A DNA stretch of 64,000 nucleotides from Pseudanabaena mucicola str. Chao 1806 (GTDB lineage Bacteria; Cyanobacteriota; Cyanobacteriia; Pseudanabaenales; Pseudanabaenaceae), in assembly GCF_030323025.1 (NCBI RefSeq), contig NZ_CP097329.1:2486501-2550500 (forward strand), in the 5' to 3' direction. How positions within the stretch are numbered: position 1 is the stretch's first letter; every line of letters begins with the position of its first letter. A program made the translations under genes and the position numbers. Below, one piece after another: positions 8,983-17,545 of this stretch. The notes beneath the pieces are model-generated. The model was not told where the DNA came from and did no database searches. It was given only the letters and a program-made list of their open reading frames with translations.

Positions 8983-10248
8983 ATGTCTGTATCTCGAATT
9001 CCCACTCGCCAACGCATTGTTAATACAGCATTGGAACTGTTTGCTAGCAAGGGAATTACCGAGACCACTACTCGCCAAATCGCTGATTTCGCTCAAGTGA
9101 ATGAAGTAACTCTATTTCGCCATTTTGGGAATAAACATGGTTTATTGTTAGCGGTATTGCAGGAATGTTTGCAAAAATATTTGGTACTGGCTCAAGTAGG
9201 GGAGTCTTTGATGGTGTCTGATATTTCTAGTCAGAGCGATTTACGCCGATTTCTCAAATACTACATTCAGAGTTCTTTGCGGGCTCTCGAAAGTGTGCCT
9301 GAGTTAGTGCGATCACTCGTTGGTGAGGCTGGGCAATATCCTGCCGAGAGTCGTCAAGCTCTTGCTCAAGGTATTAATCAGGTCAATCAAACGATCGCTA
9401 CGGCAATTAATGATGTCTTGGCAAATTCGCGGTTGCAATACACTTTGCCACCTATCAAGCTGGCTAATCTCTTAAACACCTGTATTTTGGGCTATGCCGT
9501 TATTACTTTGACGAGTGATGTGCATACGATCTGGCGTGATCGCGATGATTTTGTCAACACTCTAGTTGATATGTTTGTTCATGAGGTCAGTCAATTACCC
9601 CCCACTCATCTCATCATCGATATTCCATCGGAGACGGTGCGCGAAATTCTGCTTCAAGCCAAGAAATGTGGGGTAAAAGATTATGCGATCGCCTACTTAT
9701 TGTTTGGGGCAGGACTGACGGCTGTTGATATTACGTGTTTACGAGTTACGGATTATCAGATTCAAGCTAATCATGGGGTTTTACGGATTAAAGATACGTC
9801 GGATCAAGTACGCTCTGTACCCGTTAATCAAAAAATTCTCGGTCATCGTTACGGCTCAGCAACTAATAATCCCCTCAGTGCCTATTTAAAAAGCCGTAAA
9901 CAAGAGATCAAGGAACGTTATAAGGGTGTTCAAGGTGAAGATGCACTGCTTCTTGACCGTTTTGATCATAAAGAGACTATGTTTCTAAGTAGCAATCTTC
10001 AGCCTTTATCTTTGGAAGAAATCGAGCAAATGTGGTCAGGTTGGACACAAAATTATAGTAATCTCGATGGCACACCCTTGACACTGATGCAATCAAGACA
10101 TACTTGGTGCATCGAAATGTTAGCGCGAGGTATAGATGCGGATAGTTTTTGTATCATTGGTGGGATTAAACCCAAAGAACTCAAAGCTTATCAAACCCGC
10201 TTGAACGAGAAATTAGCGATTGATAAGGCGATCGCCCTTGACTCTTAA
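8983..10248 (+). CDS. TetR-family regulator fused to a degenerate tyrosine-recombinase domain
   Basis: 421 residues. Residues 8-60 form a TetR HTH domain (RIVNTALELFASKGI then TTTRQIADFAQVNEVTLFRHF), followed by helices of a TetR ligand domain to about 205. Residues 210-405 look like the catalytic domain of phage integrases: a helix-turn segment LLFGAGLTAVDITCLRVTD, then a beta-hairpin LRIKDTSDQVRSVPV, then SRHTWCIEMLARGID. The first catalytic Arg is replaced by Thr246, only the R372-H373 pair remains, and no LGH or nucleophilic Tyr motif is clear, so it cannot be an active recombinase of the usual kind. The start is uncertain: TTG 8953, ATG 8968 and ATG 8983 are in frame. The last fits TetR proteins best and leaves the operator outside the gene. 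It probably regulates desC and itself. Confidence 0.8.
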   Translation: MSVSRIPTRQRIVNTALELFASKGITETTTRQIADFAQVNEVTLFRHFGNKHGLLLAVLQECLQKYLVLAQVGESLMVSDISSQSDLRRFLKYYIQSSLRALESVPELVRSLVGEAGQYPAESRQALAQGINQVNQTIATAINDVLANSRLQYTLPPIKLANLLNTCILGYAVITLTSDVHTIWRDRDDFVNTLVDMFVHEVSQLPPTHLIIDIPSETVREILLQAKKCGVKDYAIAYLLFGAGLTAVDITCLRVTDYQIQANHGVLRIKDTSDQVRSVPVNQKILGHRYGSATNNPLSAYLKSRKQEIKERYKGVQGEDALLLDRFDHKETMFLSSNLQPLSLEEIEQMWSGWTQNYSNLDGTPLTLMQSRHTWCIEMLARGIDADSFCIIGGIKPKELKAYQTRLNEKLAIDKAIALDS

Positions 10249-10250
10249 TT

Positions 10251-10280
10251 TTTTGGCATTGCAAATTTGCAATACCAAAA
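10251..10280 (+). terminator. Hairpin after the TetR-recombinase gene
   Basis: A 15-bp imperfect stem (10251-10265 with 10266-10280) begins directly behind the stop codon. Its arms are T-rich on the left and A-rich on the right, and it probably ends the transcript. Confidence 0.5.
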
Positions 10281-10342
10281 ATCATCACCCAAAATCATCT
10301 TTTACTTTTTGAGCTACTTTCGCCAAGATAATCAACTTAGTG

Positions 10343-10348
10343 TATAAT
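10343..10348 (+). promoter_or_regulatory. Putative -10 element upstream of ftn2
   Basis: A perfect TATAAT lies 132 bp before the ftn2 start codon. No convincing -35 hexamer is seen at 17 bp. Between it and the gene a TTG-initiated 17-codon reading frame (10405-10458) follows an AAGGAG, which could be a leader peptide. Confidence 0.4.
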
Positions 10349-10479
10349 TCGGGCGTTAAATACGTTTTAGTGCGTTTTAATGCGTTGATTAAGGAGCATC
10401 TTTTTTGAGTGGCAAACAGGTTGGTATTATTGGCACTCAGATCGCTACCTCCAATTGAAGTTTTGGGTAGAAAAGCAAA

Positions 10480-12651
10480 GTGAGAGTTCCCCTCGACTGT
10501 TACCGCATTCTTGGTTTAACACAATTATCAGGGCTAGACAAAATCCAGCAAGCCCACCGAGATCGCCTGCTTTCTATGCCAAGGCGCGAATATTCTGATG
10601 CAGCGATCGCCTCTCGCAAACGTATCATTGATAAGGCTTACGAACTTTTAATCGAGCATATTAGTGCACCGAAAGATCAGAAAGATGATGTTGGTGATGA
10701 AATTAGCGATCGCGCTAATAACCGTCCCGTTATAACCCTACCGCCCCAAGTTGAAGCCGACGAAAAAGATTTTGCAGGTCTATTACTAATTTTGTCCGAA
10801 CTCGGCGAGTCCGAGAAAGTTCTTTCCATTGCAAAACCCTATTATGATCCTGAAGAAGCCGAATACCAATCGGCAAGGATCTCACCCCATGATCCCGATC
10901 TATTACTTTCGGTATCTTTGTCCTTCTTAGATCTCGGTCGCGAATATTGGAAACAAGGTCAATATGAATCCGCCGCATCGTCCCTAGAATCTGCTCAAGA
11001 CTTACTCTTGCGGGAGGGACTATTTCTCAGCATTCGTAGTGAGATTCAAGCTGATCTCTTTCGGTTACGCCCCTATCGGATTCTTGAATTGTTAGCGTCC
11101 CCTGACCATCATACCAATGAACATCGCAAAGGGATGTCATTGTTGCAGGAAATGCTGGAGGCACGTCGTGGTATTGATGGCTCAGGCAATGACTACTCTA
11201 GCCTCGGTATCGATGACTTTTTGCGCTTTATTCAGCAACTACGCAGTTATATGACGGCGATCGAGCAACAAACACTATTTGAGGAAGAAGCGCGTCGCCC
11301 CTCGTCGGTAGCCACTTACTTAGCAGTTTATGCCTTAATTGCACGGGGATTTTCGCAGCGTCAGCCCGCCTTGATTCGCCGTGCTAAGGGCTTGCTAGTC
11401 AAACTGAGCGCCAAGCAAGATATTTATCTGGAAAAAGCAGTATGTGCGTTATTGCTTGGACAAACCGAAGAGGCGAGTACAGCGATCGAAAATAGCTCCG
11501 AAGATGATCAAATTGCTTTTATTCGCCAAAATTCTGAGGGTGCGCCCGATCTCTTGCCTGGGCTATGTCTTTATAGTGAACGTTGGCTTCAAGAAGAGGT
11601 ATATCCACATTTCCGCGATTTGATGAACCAAATTGTGTCGCTTAAGGATTACTTTGCTGACGAACAGGTGCAAGCCTATCTCGAAGAATTGCCTAACACA
11701 GGTGCACTTTCATCGGATTGGACATCCCCTGTCGGTGGTGATCGCTTGAATTGGTCTACACCTGCTTCCGTAGAGGAGCCATCTGTAAGACGTGATTTGG
11801 GAACTAGCAAGAGCCACGAGCCAAGACTCTCTAACTATTCTCCTGAGGCTCCTAATCGCTTTCAGAGATCAAGCACGCCTGTCCTTGATAAACCAAACTA
11901 CAGCAATACTAGTAATGCCAAAAGTAGGGACAATAATGTACGTGATCTTCCTAGATCGCGTCGTCCCAGTAATGCACCATCTGTACGCAACAATCGCAAT
12001 ATCCACGATGCTGCTAAGGAAATTAATCGTTCTAGCCTTAGCCCAAGGTATTCAAGCTCAAAACGGAAGTTTAATGTTGGTCGATTAGTTACCGTTATTG
12101 TCGTAGCGATCGCCATGTTAGCAGGTTCGATTTGGCTAGTAGTTTGGGCGTTACGCACTTTGTCAGGAGCCTCTCGCTCTGGAGCATCTATTCCCCTAGA
12201 AAAAAATCTTGGACCCATCGTACAAACCATCAAAGAGAATGGCTCCGTAGCGATCACGCAATCTGGTCCTCTAGATAAGCAATCAGCAACCAAGGTTATC
12301 GAAACATGGCAGTTTACAAAAACCAAAGCGTTAGGTAAAACTTATGAAGATAATTTGTTAGAGGAAATCTTGACTGACCCCGCTCTTAGTGATTGGAAAA
12401 GTCGAGCCAAGGAATTAAAAGCAAGTAATTCCTATTTGCAGTATGAGGTAAAGTCCAGTGAAGTCGATAAGGTTACACCAGATGGAGATACTAAAGCTAA
12501 AGTAGTTGCGAAAATATCGGAATCCCGCAATTACTTTAGTAATGGTGAACTAGATCGCAGCGCCTCGAAGGACAACGCAAACTACACAGTTGAATATGAT
12601 CTTGTGAAAAAAGATAATAAGTGGCTGATTCGAGATATGTTGGTCTTCTAA
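10480..12651 (+). CDS. ftn2: Cell-division protein Ftn2/ZipN (ARC6 homologue)
   Basis: 723 residues starting at GTG. The N-terminal segment (RVPLDCYRILGL to about residue 65) is the DnaJ-like domain of the ARC6/Ftn2 family, followed by a long helical region to about 410. A Ser/Arg/Asn-rich low-complexity linker spans 415-525, one transmembrane helix lies at about 532-557, and a C-terminal IMS-type domain ends in TVEYDLVKKDNKWLIRDM. Ftn2/ZipN tethers and stabilises FtsZ at the inner membrane and recruits other division proteins; ARC6 does this in chloroplasts. It is convergent with recA, with two strong hairpins between them. Confidence 0.92.
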   Translation: MRVPLDCYRILGLTQLSGLDKIQQAHRDRLLSMPRREYSDAAIASRKRIIDKAYELLIEHISAPKDQKDDVGDEISDRANNRPVITLPPQVEADEKDFAGLLLILSELGESEKVLSIAKPYYDPEEAEYQSARISPHDPDLLLSVSLSFLDLGREYWKQGQYESAASSLESAQDLLLREGLFLSIRSEIQADLFRLRPYRILELLASPDHHTNEHRKGMSLLQEMLEARRGIDGSGNDYSSLGIDDFLRFIQQLRSYMTAIEQQTLFEEEARRPSSVATYLAVYALIARGFSQRQPALIRRAKGLLVKLSAKQDIYLEKAVCALLLGQTEEASTAIENSSEDDQIAFIRQNSEGAPDLLPGLCLYSERWLQEEVYPHFRDLMNQIVSLKDYFADEQVQAYLEELPNTGALSSDWTSPVGGDRLNWSTPASVEEPSVRRDLGTSKSHEPRLSNYSPEAPNRFQRSSTPVLDKPNYSNTSNAKSRDNNVRDLPRSRRPSNAPSVRNNRNIHDAAKEINRSSLSPRYSSSKRKFNVGRLVTVIVVAIAMLAGSIWLVVWALRTLSGASRSGASIPLEKNLGPIVQTIKENGSVAITQSGPLDKQSATKVIETWQFTKTKALGKTYEDNLLEEILTDPALSDWKSRAKELKASNSYLQYEVKSSEVDKVTPDGDTKAKVVAKISESRNYFSNGELDRSASKDNANYTVEYDLVKKDNKWLIRDMLVF

Positions 12652-12703
12652 ATAAAGAAGCAGCACTAGACGCTGATTTTTTGGTTTTAACATGAGTTCA
12701 ATA

Positions 12704-12770
12704 ACACCATTTGCGCCGCGCAAATGGTGTAAAACCACAAAAATTTCTAAGAAATTTTTGTGGTTTTACA
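12704..12770. terminator. Double hairpin between convergent ftn2 and recA
   Basis: Two perfect stems follow each other: 12 bp at 12704-12715 with 12719-12730, and 20 bp at 12728-12747 with 12751-12770, which overlap by three bases. The second is A/T-rich with T-runs on both strands. Together they can end transcription from both directions. Confidence 0.75.
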
Positions 12771-12792
12771 CTTCCGTCGAACTGACATTATT

Positions 12793-13947
12793 TTAGAAAT
12801 CATCTGGGAGAATATCATCATCTTCAGGCTCAACTTCTTCGGGAGCGACCTTTGTTGCGGAAACTGATACCCCTGTGGAAAGTTTTTCGCGAACTTGTCT
12901 TTCAATCTCTTGAGCAAATTCGGGCTTATCTTCCATATACTTGATCGTATTGTCGCGACCTTGCGCGATATTATCGCCTTGATAGCTATACCATGCACCC
13001 TTACGGACAATGATATTCATCTCTTCTGCAAGATCAACAAGACAACCGAGAGTGGAAATGCCCTTACCAAAGATAATGTCAAATTCAGCTATACGGAAAG
13101 GTGGGGCAATTTTATTCTTGGCAACCTTGACCTTGGCACGAATTCCAAATTCTTCTGTACCTTTTTTCAGGGTTTGAATGCGGCGAATATCGAGACGTAA
13201 TGAGGCATAAAACTTGAGAGCCGTACCACCTGTAGTCGTTTCAGGGCTACCATAGGATACACCAATCTTTTGACGTAACTGGTTTAAGAAAATCACAATA
13301 CAGTTTGATCGACCGACATTAGCGGTGATTTTACGCAGAGCTTGGCTCATCAATCGGGCTTGCAAACCAACATGGGAAGCTCCCATTTCCCCTTCGATTT
13401 CAGCACGGGGGACTAGAGCTGCTACGGAGTCGATCGCAATGATATCCACAGCCATTGATCTTACGAGATTATCAACTATTTCTAGTGCCATTTCCCCTGA
13501 GTCTGGCTGGGAAATCAACAGGTTATTAATATCAACACCAACACTGGCTGCATAGGTAGGGTCAAGGGCATGTTCGGCATCAACAAAGGCAGCTACACCA
13601 CCACGTTTTTGGACTTCGGCGATCGCATGGAGGACTAGGGTTGTTTTCCCAGAGCTTTCAGGTCCATATACTTCGATTACCCGTCCTTTGGGTAACCCCC
13701 CCCCAAGGGCAAGATCGAGGGGCAATGCGCCACTAGGAATTGTCTCAACACGCATGTTAGTCGCATCACCCAAGCGCATAATTGAGCCTTTGCCATGATC
13801 CTTCTCGATCTTTTGCATGATTGCATCGAGCGCTTTCTTTTTCTCAGGGCTAATGCTCACCTTTGCTAATTGAGCATTTGCTGCTTGGGCGATCGGGGTA
13901 GCCTTATCAACTTGACTATTTGCCGTTGCAGAAGAATTTTTCGCCAT
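12793..13947 (-). CDS. recA: RecA recombinase
   Basis: 384 residues. Walker A GPESSGKT lies at 95-102, followed by Walker B ([12 protein letters not shown]), the L1 loop region ([22 protein letters not shown]), the [11 protein letters not shown] segment, and the L2 region ([16 protein letters not shown]). RecA forms filaments on single-stranded DNA, pairs homologous duplexes and triggers SOS-type cleavage. The protein carries an N-terminal extension of about 30 Ala/Ser/Gln-rich residues before the conserved core. The tail is acidic ([12 protein letters not shown]), as in other RecA proteins. The start ATG at 13947 is followed by MAKNSS. Confidence 0.98.
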   Translation of the reverse strand: MAKNSSATANSQVDKATPIAQAANAQLAKVSISPEKKKALDAIMQKIEKDHGKGSIMRLGDATNMRVETIPSGALPLDLALGGGLPKGRVIEVYGPESSGKTTLVLHAIAEVQKRGGVAAFVDAEHALDPTYAASVGVDINNLLISQPDSGEMALEIVDNLVRSMAVDIIAIDSVAALVPRAEIEGEMGASHVGLQARLMSQALRKITANVGRSNCIVIFLNQLRQKIGVSYGSPETTTGGTALKFYASLRLDIRRIQTLKKGTEEFGIRAKVKVAKNKIAPPFRIAEFDIIFGKGISTLGCLVDLAEEMNIIVRKGAWYSYQGDNIAQGRDNTIKYMEDKPEFAQEIERQVREKLSTGVSVSATKVAPEEVEPEDDDILPDDF

Positions 13948-14109
13948 TGCCTTTCGAGGTTTATTTCGTTTAGTAATTCTGCATCATTATGACACTAATA
14001 TTCCTTAGTTGACTTAGTTAGATTTGTTCTAAATTTTAAGTGATTATCCTGCTATTGCTCAAATTTAGATATTTGTACTAAAAATTTGCAGCATTTACAA
14101 CATTTATTT

Positions 14110-14200
14110 GGTAGTCATGCAACGTAATTGTGTTGCGGGCGCAAAGTGCCCGCAACACAATTACTAAAAATTACTAAAAAAATTACTTTGCAGCACTACC
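14110..14200. mobile_element. MITE-like repeat family 1, copy A, with target duplication
   Basis: The 91-bp element begins GGTAGTCATGCAACGTAATT and ends with a near-exact inverted copy (17 of 20 matching). A central G/C-rich palindrome (TTGCGGGCG, CAAAGTG, CGCCCGCAA type) lies inside. It is flanked on both sides by CATTTATTT, a 9-bp direct repeat that looks like a target-site duplication. It has no coding capacity. Other copies are at 15572, 17469, 35014, 39065 and 45195. Confidence 0.85.
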
Positions 14201-14252
14201 CATTTATTTAACTACCCTCTATACCATTCCTTCGGCTTCGCTCAGCAACTTC

Positions 14253-14312
14253 GACTTCGCTCAAATAAAGTTGGCTTCGGCTTCGCTCAGCCAACTTTAT
14301 TTGAGCGAAGTC
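14253..14312. repeat. Perfect 23-bp inverted repeat with TTCGGCTTCGCTCA loop
   Basis: Arms at 14253-14275 and 14290-14312 are exact reverse complements. The loop and nearby bases repeat the motif CTTCGGCTTCGCTCAGC, also found in the repeat at 22223-22333, so the two may be related. Confidence 0.65.
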
Positions 14313-14360
14313 ATAGATACGATTATTACAATTGCCACTACTGGGCATAAATTTACAAAA

Positions 14361-14398
14361 CAAAGGCTACTGCGATCAATTGATCGCAGTAGCCTTTG
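14361..14398 (-). terminator. psaD terminator (perfect 38-bp palindrome)
   Basis: CAAAGGCTACTGCGATCAA and its exact reverse complement abut at 14379/14380. On the minus strand the stem is followed by TTTTGTAAAT. Its position 48 bp past the psaD stop fits a strong terminator for this highly expressed gene. Confidence 0.75.
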
Positions 14399-14446
14399 CA
14401 AAAAATAAAAATGAATGAGAGCAATAGTAATAGCTAAAGCTATTAA

Positions 14447-14896
14447 TTAGACATCGTAAGTAGCCTTACCTGTAAACTTAACGCTTATAGGATTGGGATT
14501 GTCACCAATCTTGCGGCTGACGCTATTAGCAGCAACACGACCAGCATTCACCTTCTCAGGGAATACTCCATCTTGAGGATGGAGATACACTTGGTCGCCA
14601 TTGGGAAATTCACGCCAAATTTTATAATTGGTGATCTTAAATTTACGCAACTGTGTACCCAAAGCAAGCGCCTGCTCTTTCTTTGCTAAGTAGAGTAAGT
14701 TGTCGCCCTTGACAGCAGTTGCAGCCCCGCCTGTAGGAAGCTCAAATACAAACTCTTTAGGAGCATTCCAAGAGATTAAGTACTTTTCTTCGGTAAAGGC
14801 TGAGTTGAGCAAACCACCTGTGCTACCGCCCCAGATTGGGGTTTTGCCAGTAGGTTTAGGAGCGGTAAAGCTCTCTGGTGCTTGTTCTTCTGACAT
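14447..14896 (-). CDS. psaD: Photosystem I subunit II (PsaD)
   Basis: 149 residues. PsaD sits on the stromal/cytoplasmic face of photosystem I, docks ferredoxin and holds PsaC in place. Family hallmarks are seen in order: [91 protein letters not shown] and the final [10 protein letters not shown]. The frame is open for 47 codons upstream, but the ATG at 14896 is preceded by GGGAGA and gives the normal protein. The N terminus is about 10 residues longer than in many homologues and rich in Pro, Thr and Lys. Confidence 0.97.
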   Translation of the reverse strand: MSEEQAPESFTAPKPTGKTPIWGGSTGGLLNSAFTEEKYLISWNAPKEFVFELPTGGAATAVKGDNLLYLAKKEQALALGTQLRKFKITNYKIWREFPNGDQVYLHPQDGVFPEKVNAGRVAANSVSRKIGDNPNPISVKFTGKATYDV

Positions 14897-15135
14897 TGAG
14901 ATGTTCTCCCAAATTGCGTATACGCTTTTGATATCAAGTGCAAAGATATCATTTCTACATACCCCTGCTTCAAGCTTACTTAATGTTACTTTACGAAGCT
15001 TGACAAAACTTTTCTCAAAAAAACACATACTTCGCATGAGCTTTTTGAACTATCATCACTGGGGATCGGGCGGCGTAAAGCGCCACTCTCTCTCATTTGT
15101 TTTTCTTTCTTTACTAATACAGGCGATGGCTATAG

Positions 15136-15537
15136 CTAAGAGCTAATTAGTCTGCTCAAATATCTCTCGATGAGGATCGCCGCCACAATGTCATCGATGG
15201 GTCGGTCGGGCGATCGCATGCCACGGGGGACTAATTTCATTAAACCCGTTGCAGGATAAATTTCCCAAAATCTTTGTCGCGCCTGTTCACTACTATAACG
15301 CTCGTCCACGGTAATGATCCGCAAATCGGGGAATGACGATTGCAACTTAGCTTTCCATTGCTGAGATGCGGTTTGATCACCCATCACCATCAATGATATG
15401 GGGTAACTATTTAATAAGCTACCAACTTTAGTGATCGCTTCAACACTGGGGATGACTGTCTGAAAATGTAGCTTCCGATCTAAGCCCATGACAGCAATAC
15501 CACATTTTTGTTTTCCTGGGTCGAAACCTAGCAGCAC
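15136..15537 (-). CDS. RuvX/YqgF-like RNase H-fold nuclease
   Basis: 133 residues. The RNase H-fold start MLLGFDPGKQKCGIAV supplies the first catalytic Asp, a strand ending LMVMGD follows, then ITVDERYSSEQARQRFWE carries the conserved DER motif and DDIVAAILIERYL the final acid. Family members act as pre-16S rRNA-processing nucleases or were described as putative Holliday-junction resolvases. It is somewhat shorter and more diverged than E. coli YqgF, so it may be a cyanobacterial paralogue. It starts 34 bp beyond a MITE-like repeat that occupies its upstream region. Confidence 0.8.
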   Translation of the reverse strand: MLLGFDPGKQKCGIAVMGLDRKLHFQTVIPSVEAITKVGSLLNSYPISLMVMGDQTASQQWKAKLQSSFPDLRIITVDERYSSEQARQRFWEIYPATGLMKLVPRGMRSPDRPIDDIVAAILIERYLSRLISS

Positions 15538-15571
15538 AGATAGATATTCCTAAGTTAATAATTCGTAATTT

Positions 15572-15652
15572 GGTAGTCATGCAATGTAATTGTGTTGCGG
15601 GCGCTAAGCGCCCGCAACACAATTACTAAAAAATTTACTTTGCAGCACTACC
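15572..15652. mobile_element. MITE-like repeat family 1, copy B
   Basis: 81 bp from GGTAGTCATGCAATG to TTGCAGCACTACC, with the central GCGGGCGCTAAGCGCCCGC palindrome. CGTAATTT directly precedes and directly follows it, an 8-bp apparent target duplication. It lies directly upstream of the yqgF-like gene. Confidence 0.85.
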
Positions 15653-15679
15653 CGTAATTTTTGTTTACGTCGATGATGA

Positions 15680-16558
15680 TTATATCTTTTGCGTAAATTC
15701 ATTGATGCCTTTGCGGTAGGTTTCGAGAGAATCTAGAAAGCCACCGTTATGATCACCGCGCAATTTAACTAATTTTTTAGGTATGTTGGCTACTTGAAAG
15801 TTTTTCTCGCCGTGATGAAATGGGATAATTTCATCATCGGTGCTGTGTATGATTAACATAGGGATTTTGATCTTCGGTAGACGCTCAATCGAATTATAGG
15901 AAAACTTTGATAATAGGCGAATTGGCAGGAATGGGTAAAGCTCGGCGGCGCGATCACTAATTGAGGTAAATGTCGATGCAAGGATCAACCCTGCTGGGGA
16001 ATTTTGAGGATTTTTTGTTGCCGTAGTTTGGGCAATGTAGGACGCGATCGCCCCCCCCAGAGATTCACCATAGATGATAATTCTTTGAGAGGGGATTTTG
16101 CGCTCTTGGGTGAGGTATTGCCATACTGCCTCGACATCTTGATAGGTTCCCACTTCACTTGGCTGCCCCTCACTTTTGCCATAGCCGCGATAGTCAAACA
16201 GAAATGTGGCGAATCCTAAGTCTTTAAATATCGGTAAATAGCTAAGGCGATTACTAATATTGCCGCCATTACCATGACAAAACAAAATCACGCCCTGCCC
16301 AATAGAATTATTATCTTGTGCAGGGACAAACCAAGCCGATAAATTGATATTGTCTTTGGTAGTTAGTTGAATATCTTCAAATTTTAAGCCAATAGACTTT
16401 GGTGTTTCAAGGATATCTTTGCTGGGCATAAACACCATATTTGACTGTCCGAAATATAAGGCGATCGCTAAGCCAATATAAGAAAGAACAATAACCCGAA
16501 TTACTGGCAGTAAAAATTTGTGCAATATTTGAAAGAATAGCTGCAAATTTTGGCTCAT
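15680..16558 (-). CDS. Alpha/beta hydrolase (BEM46/YheT-like), membrane-anchored
   Basis: 292 residues from the ATG at 16558, preceded by AAGAGG. A hydrophobic segment at about 12-35 is a likely membrane anchor. The fold motifs are the oxyanion segment LFCHGNGGN, FDYRGYGKSEG, the nucleophile elbow YGESLGGA (Ser nucleophile), an Asp in HSTDDEIIPFHHG and a late His in LRGDHNGGFLD, completing the Ser-Asp-His triad. This arrangement matches the BEM46-type hydrolases. Substrate unknown. The frame is open nine codons upstream from a GTG, but the Shine-Dalgarno supports the ATG. Confidence 0.85.
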   Translation of the reverse strand: MSQNLQLFFQILHKFLLPVIRVIVLSYIGLAIALYFGQSNMVFMPSKDILETPKSIGLKFEDIQLTTKDNINLSAWFVPAQDNNSIGQGVILFCHGNGGNISNRLSYLPIFKDLGFATFLFDYRGYGKSEGQPSEVGTYQDVEAVWQYLTQERKIPSQRIIIYGESLGGAIASYIAQTTATKNPQNSPAGLILASTFTSISDRAAELYPFLPIRLLSKFSYNSIERLPKIKIPMLIIHSTDDEIIPFHHGEKNFQVANIPKKLVKLRGDHNGGFLDSLETYRKGINEFTQKI

Positions 16559-16648
16559 ATTTCCTCTTTTATTAGCGATCTGCACTCAAGTTTGTTGAAA
16601 CAATTTAGAGTTTTTTTTAATCATTAGTTGCAAATTGCAATCGCATTT

Positions 16649-17365
16649 TTAATAGAAAGGTCTTAGCGTTTGTAAAATCACAGTCGAGGCTCGTTTTGCA
16701 CTCTCTGGCTGATCAAGGGTTTGGCTAACTTGAGTAAGTTGTTGCTCTAAAGCATCAAAAGTCTCATAGGTTTGAAAAACAAGCTGTATCAAATCATCAA
16801 GGTCATAGGCATAGAGTGCAGACCAATCCCGTTCCTGCGAACTGAACCGATAATGCAAACTAGAAAAGAGTAGAATCTTGGCATGGAGTGGACTTATATC
16901 GCGTGAAATATCAGCCCGTAGGTCAAATAAGTTAGTTAAGTACTTAAGATTACGCTCATGGAGTGTAGTTGACTGTTTGTCAAATTCACTGTTGTCATTG
17001 ACAGGCTCAGAAGAATTTTCAACTACTTCTTTTACACTTAAAAATTTATCGGGCAGTTTCCCTTCATCTCGCAAAGTATAGAGAAAACCGATCGCATCGA
17101 TAATATTATCGGCAGCAAGCAGATAGTCTGATTGTTTACTAAGTTGCTTGACGTGACTATTTAACTTTTGCTTGAGTAAATTGATATCTGGAAACCTGAG
17201 CATCAAGCACTGAACAAGCTGGTACATTTGTAGTGCTTTGACTTCGTTGACATCATTTGACCATGTGTCATTACAAGTAAAGAGGATGAGTCGTTTGATG
17301 CGAAGTACATTGCTGTCTTGCTCCAAGCTATCTATAACTTCCTCTAGAAGATTGAAATCTTCCAT
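16649..17365 (-). CDS. Conserved-looking helical protein of unknown function
   Basis: 238 residues, not recognised. It is soluble and mostly helical, with no signal peptide or membrane segment. The N-terminal half (residues 1-110) and C-terminal half (about 140-238) both contain leucine-rich helices joined by an acidic, Ser/Asn-rich linker at about 110-135. A segment LRIKRLILFTCNDTWSNDVNEVKALQMYQLVQCL resembles helical-repeat scaffolds. It is followed on the same strand by the alpha/beta hydrolase after 90 bp and preceded by a repeat and the pentapeptide gene. Codon use and open length support a real gene. Confidence 0.6.
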   Translation of the reverse strand: MEDFNLLEEVIDSLEQDSNVLRIKRLILFTCNDTWSNDVNEVKALQMYQLVQCLMLRFPDINLLKQKLNSHVKQLSKQSDYLLAADNIIDAIGFLYTLRDEGKLPDKFLSVKEVVENSSEPVNDNSEFDKQSTTLHERNLKYLTNLFDLRADISRDISPLHAKILLFSSLHYRFSSQERDWSALYAYDLDDLIQLVFQTYETFDALEQQLTQVSQTLDQPESAKRASTVILQTLRPFY

Positions 17366-17468
17366 AGATTTTTAGGTGATATGGCTAAAGATAGTATGAG
17401 GTAGGCGATGTGCTGTTGTCATCTTGTTTGATCAATGCTATCTACGTCAAGGCAAGAATATATAATTT

Positions 17469-17537
17469 GGTAGTGCTGCAAAGTAATTTTTTTTGTAATA
17501 GTGTTGCGGGGGCAAAGCGCCCGCAACACTGTTACAT
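17469..17537. mobile_element. MITE-like repeat family 1, copy C (one end lost)
   Basis: It begins GGTAGTGCTGCAAAGTAATT, in the opposite orientation to copy A, and includes the GTTGCGGGGGCAAAGCGCCC palindrome. The other end stops at about GTTACATTA, missing the last 12 bp. It directly follows the stop codon of the pentapeptide gene. Confidence 0.7.
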
Positions 17538-17545
17538 TATAAATT

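Larger units (their letters stand above)
13948..14446. other. Intergenic region between recA and psaD holding repeats
   Basis: No gene is seen. It holds the best-preserved copy of the 91-bp MITE-like repeat (14110-14200), a 23-bp hairpin of TTCGGCTTCGCTC-type sequence (14253-14312) and the psaD terminator (14361-14398). The recA promoter must lie in its left part; no clear promoter or SOS box was recognised. Confidence 0.6.

Noticed and set aside
14700-15146. 148-codon frame on the plus strand over psaD
   Set aside because: It is antisense to psaD, whose protein is unmistakable; the composition is not protein-like.
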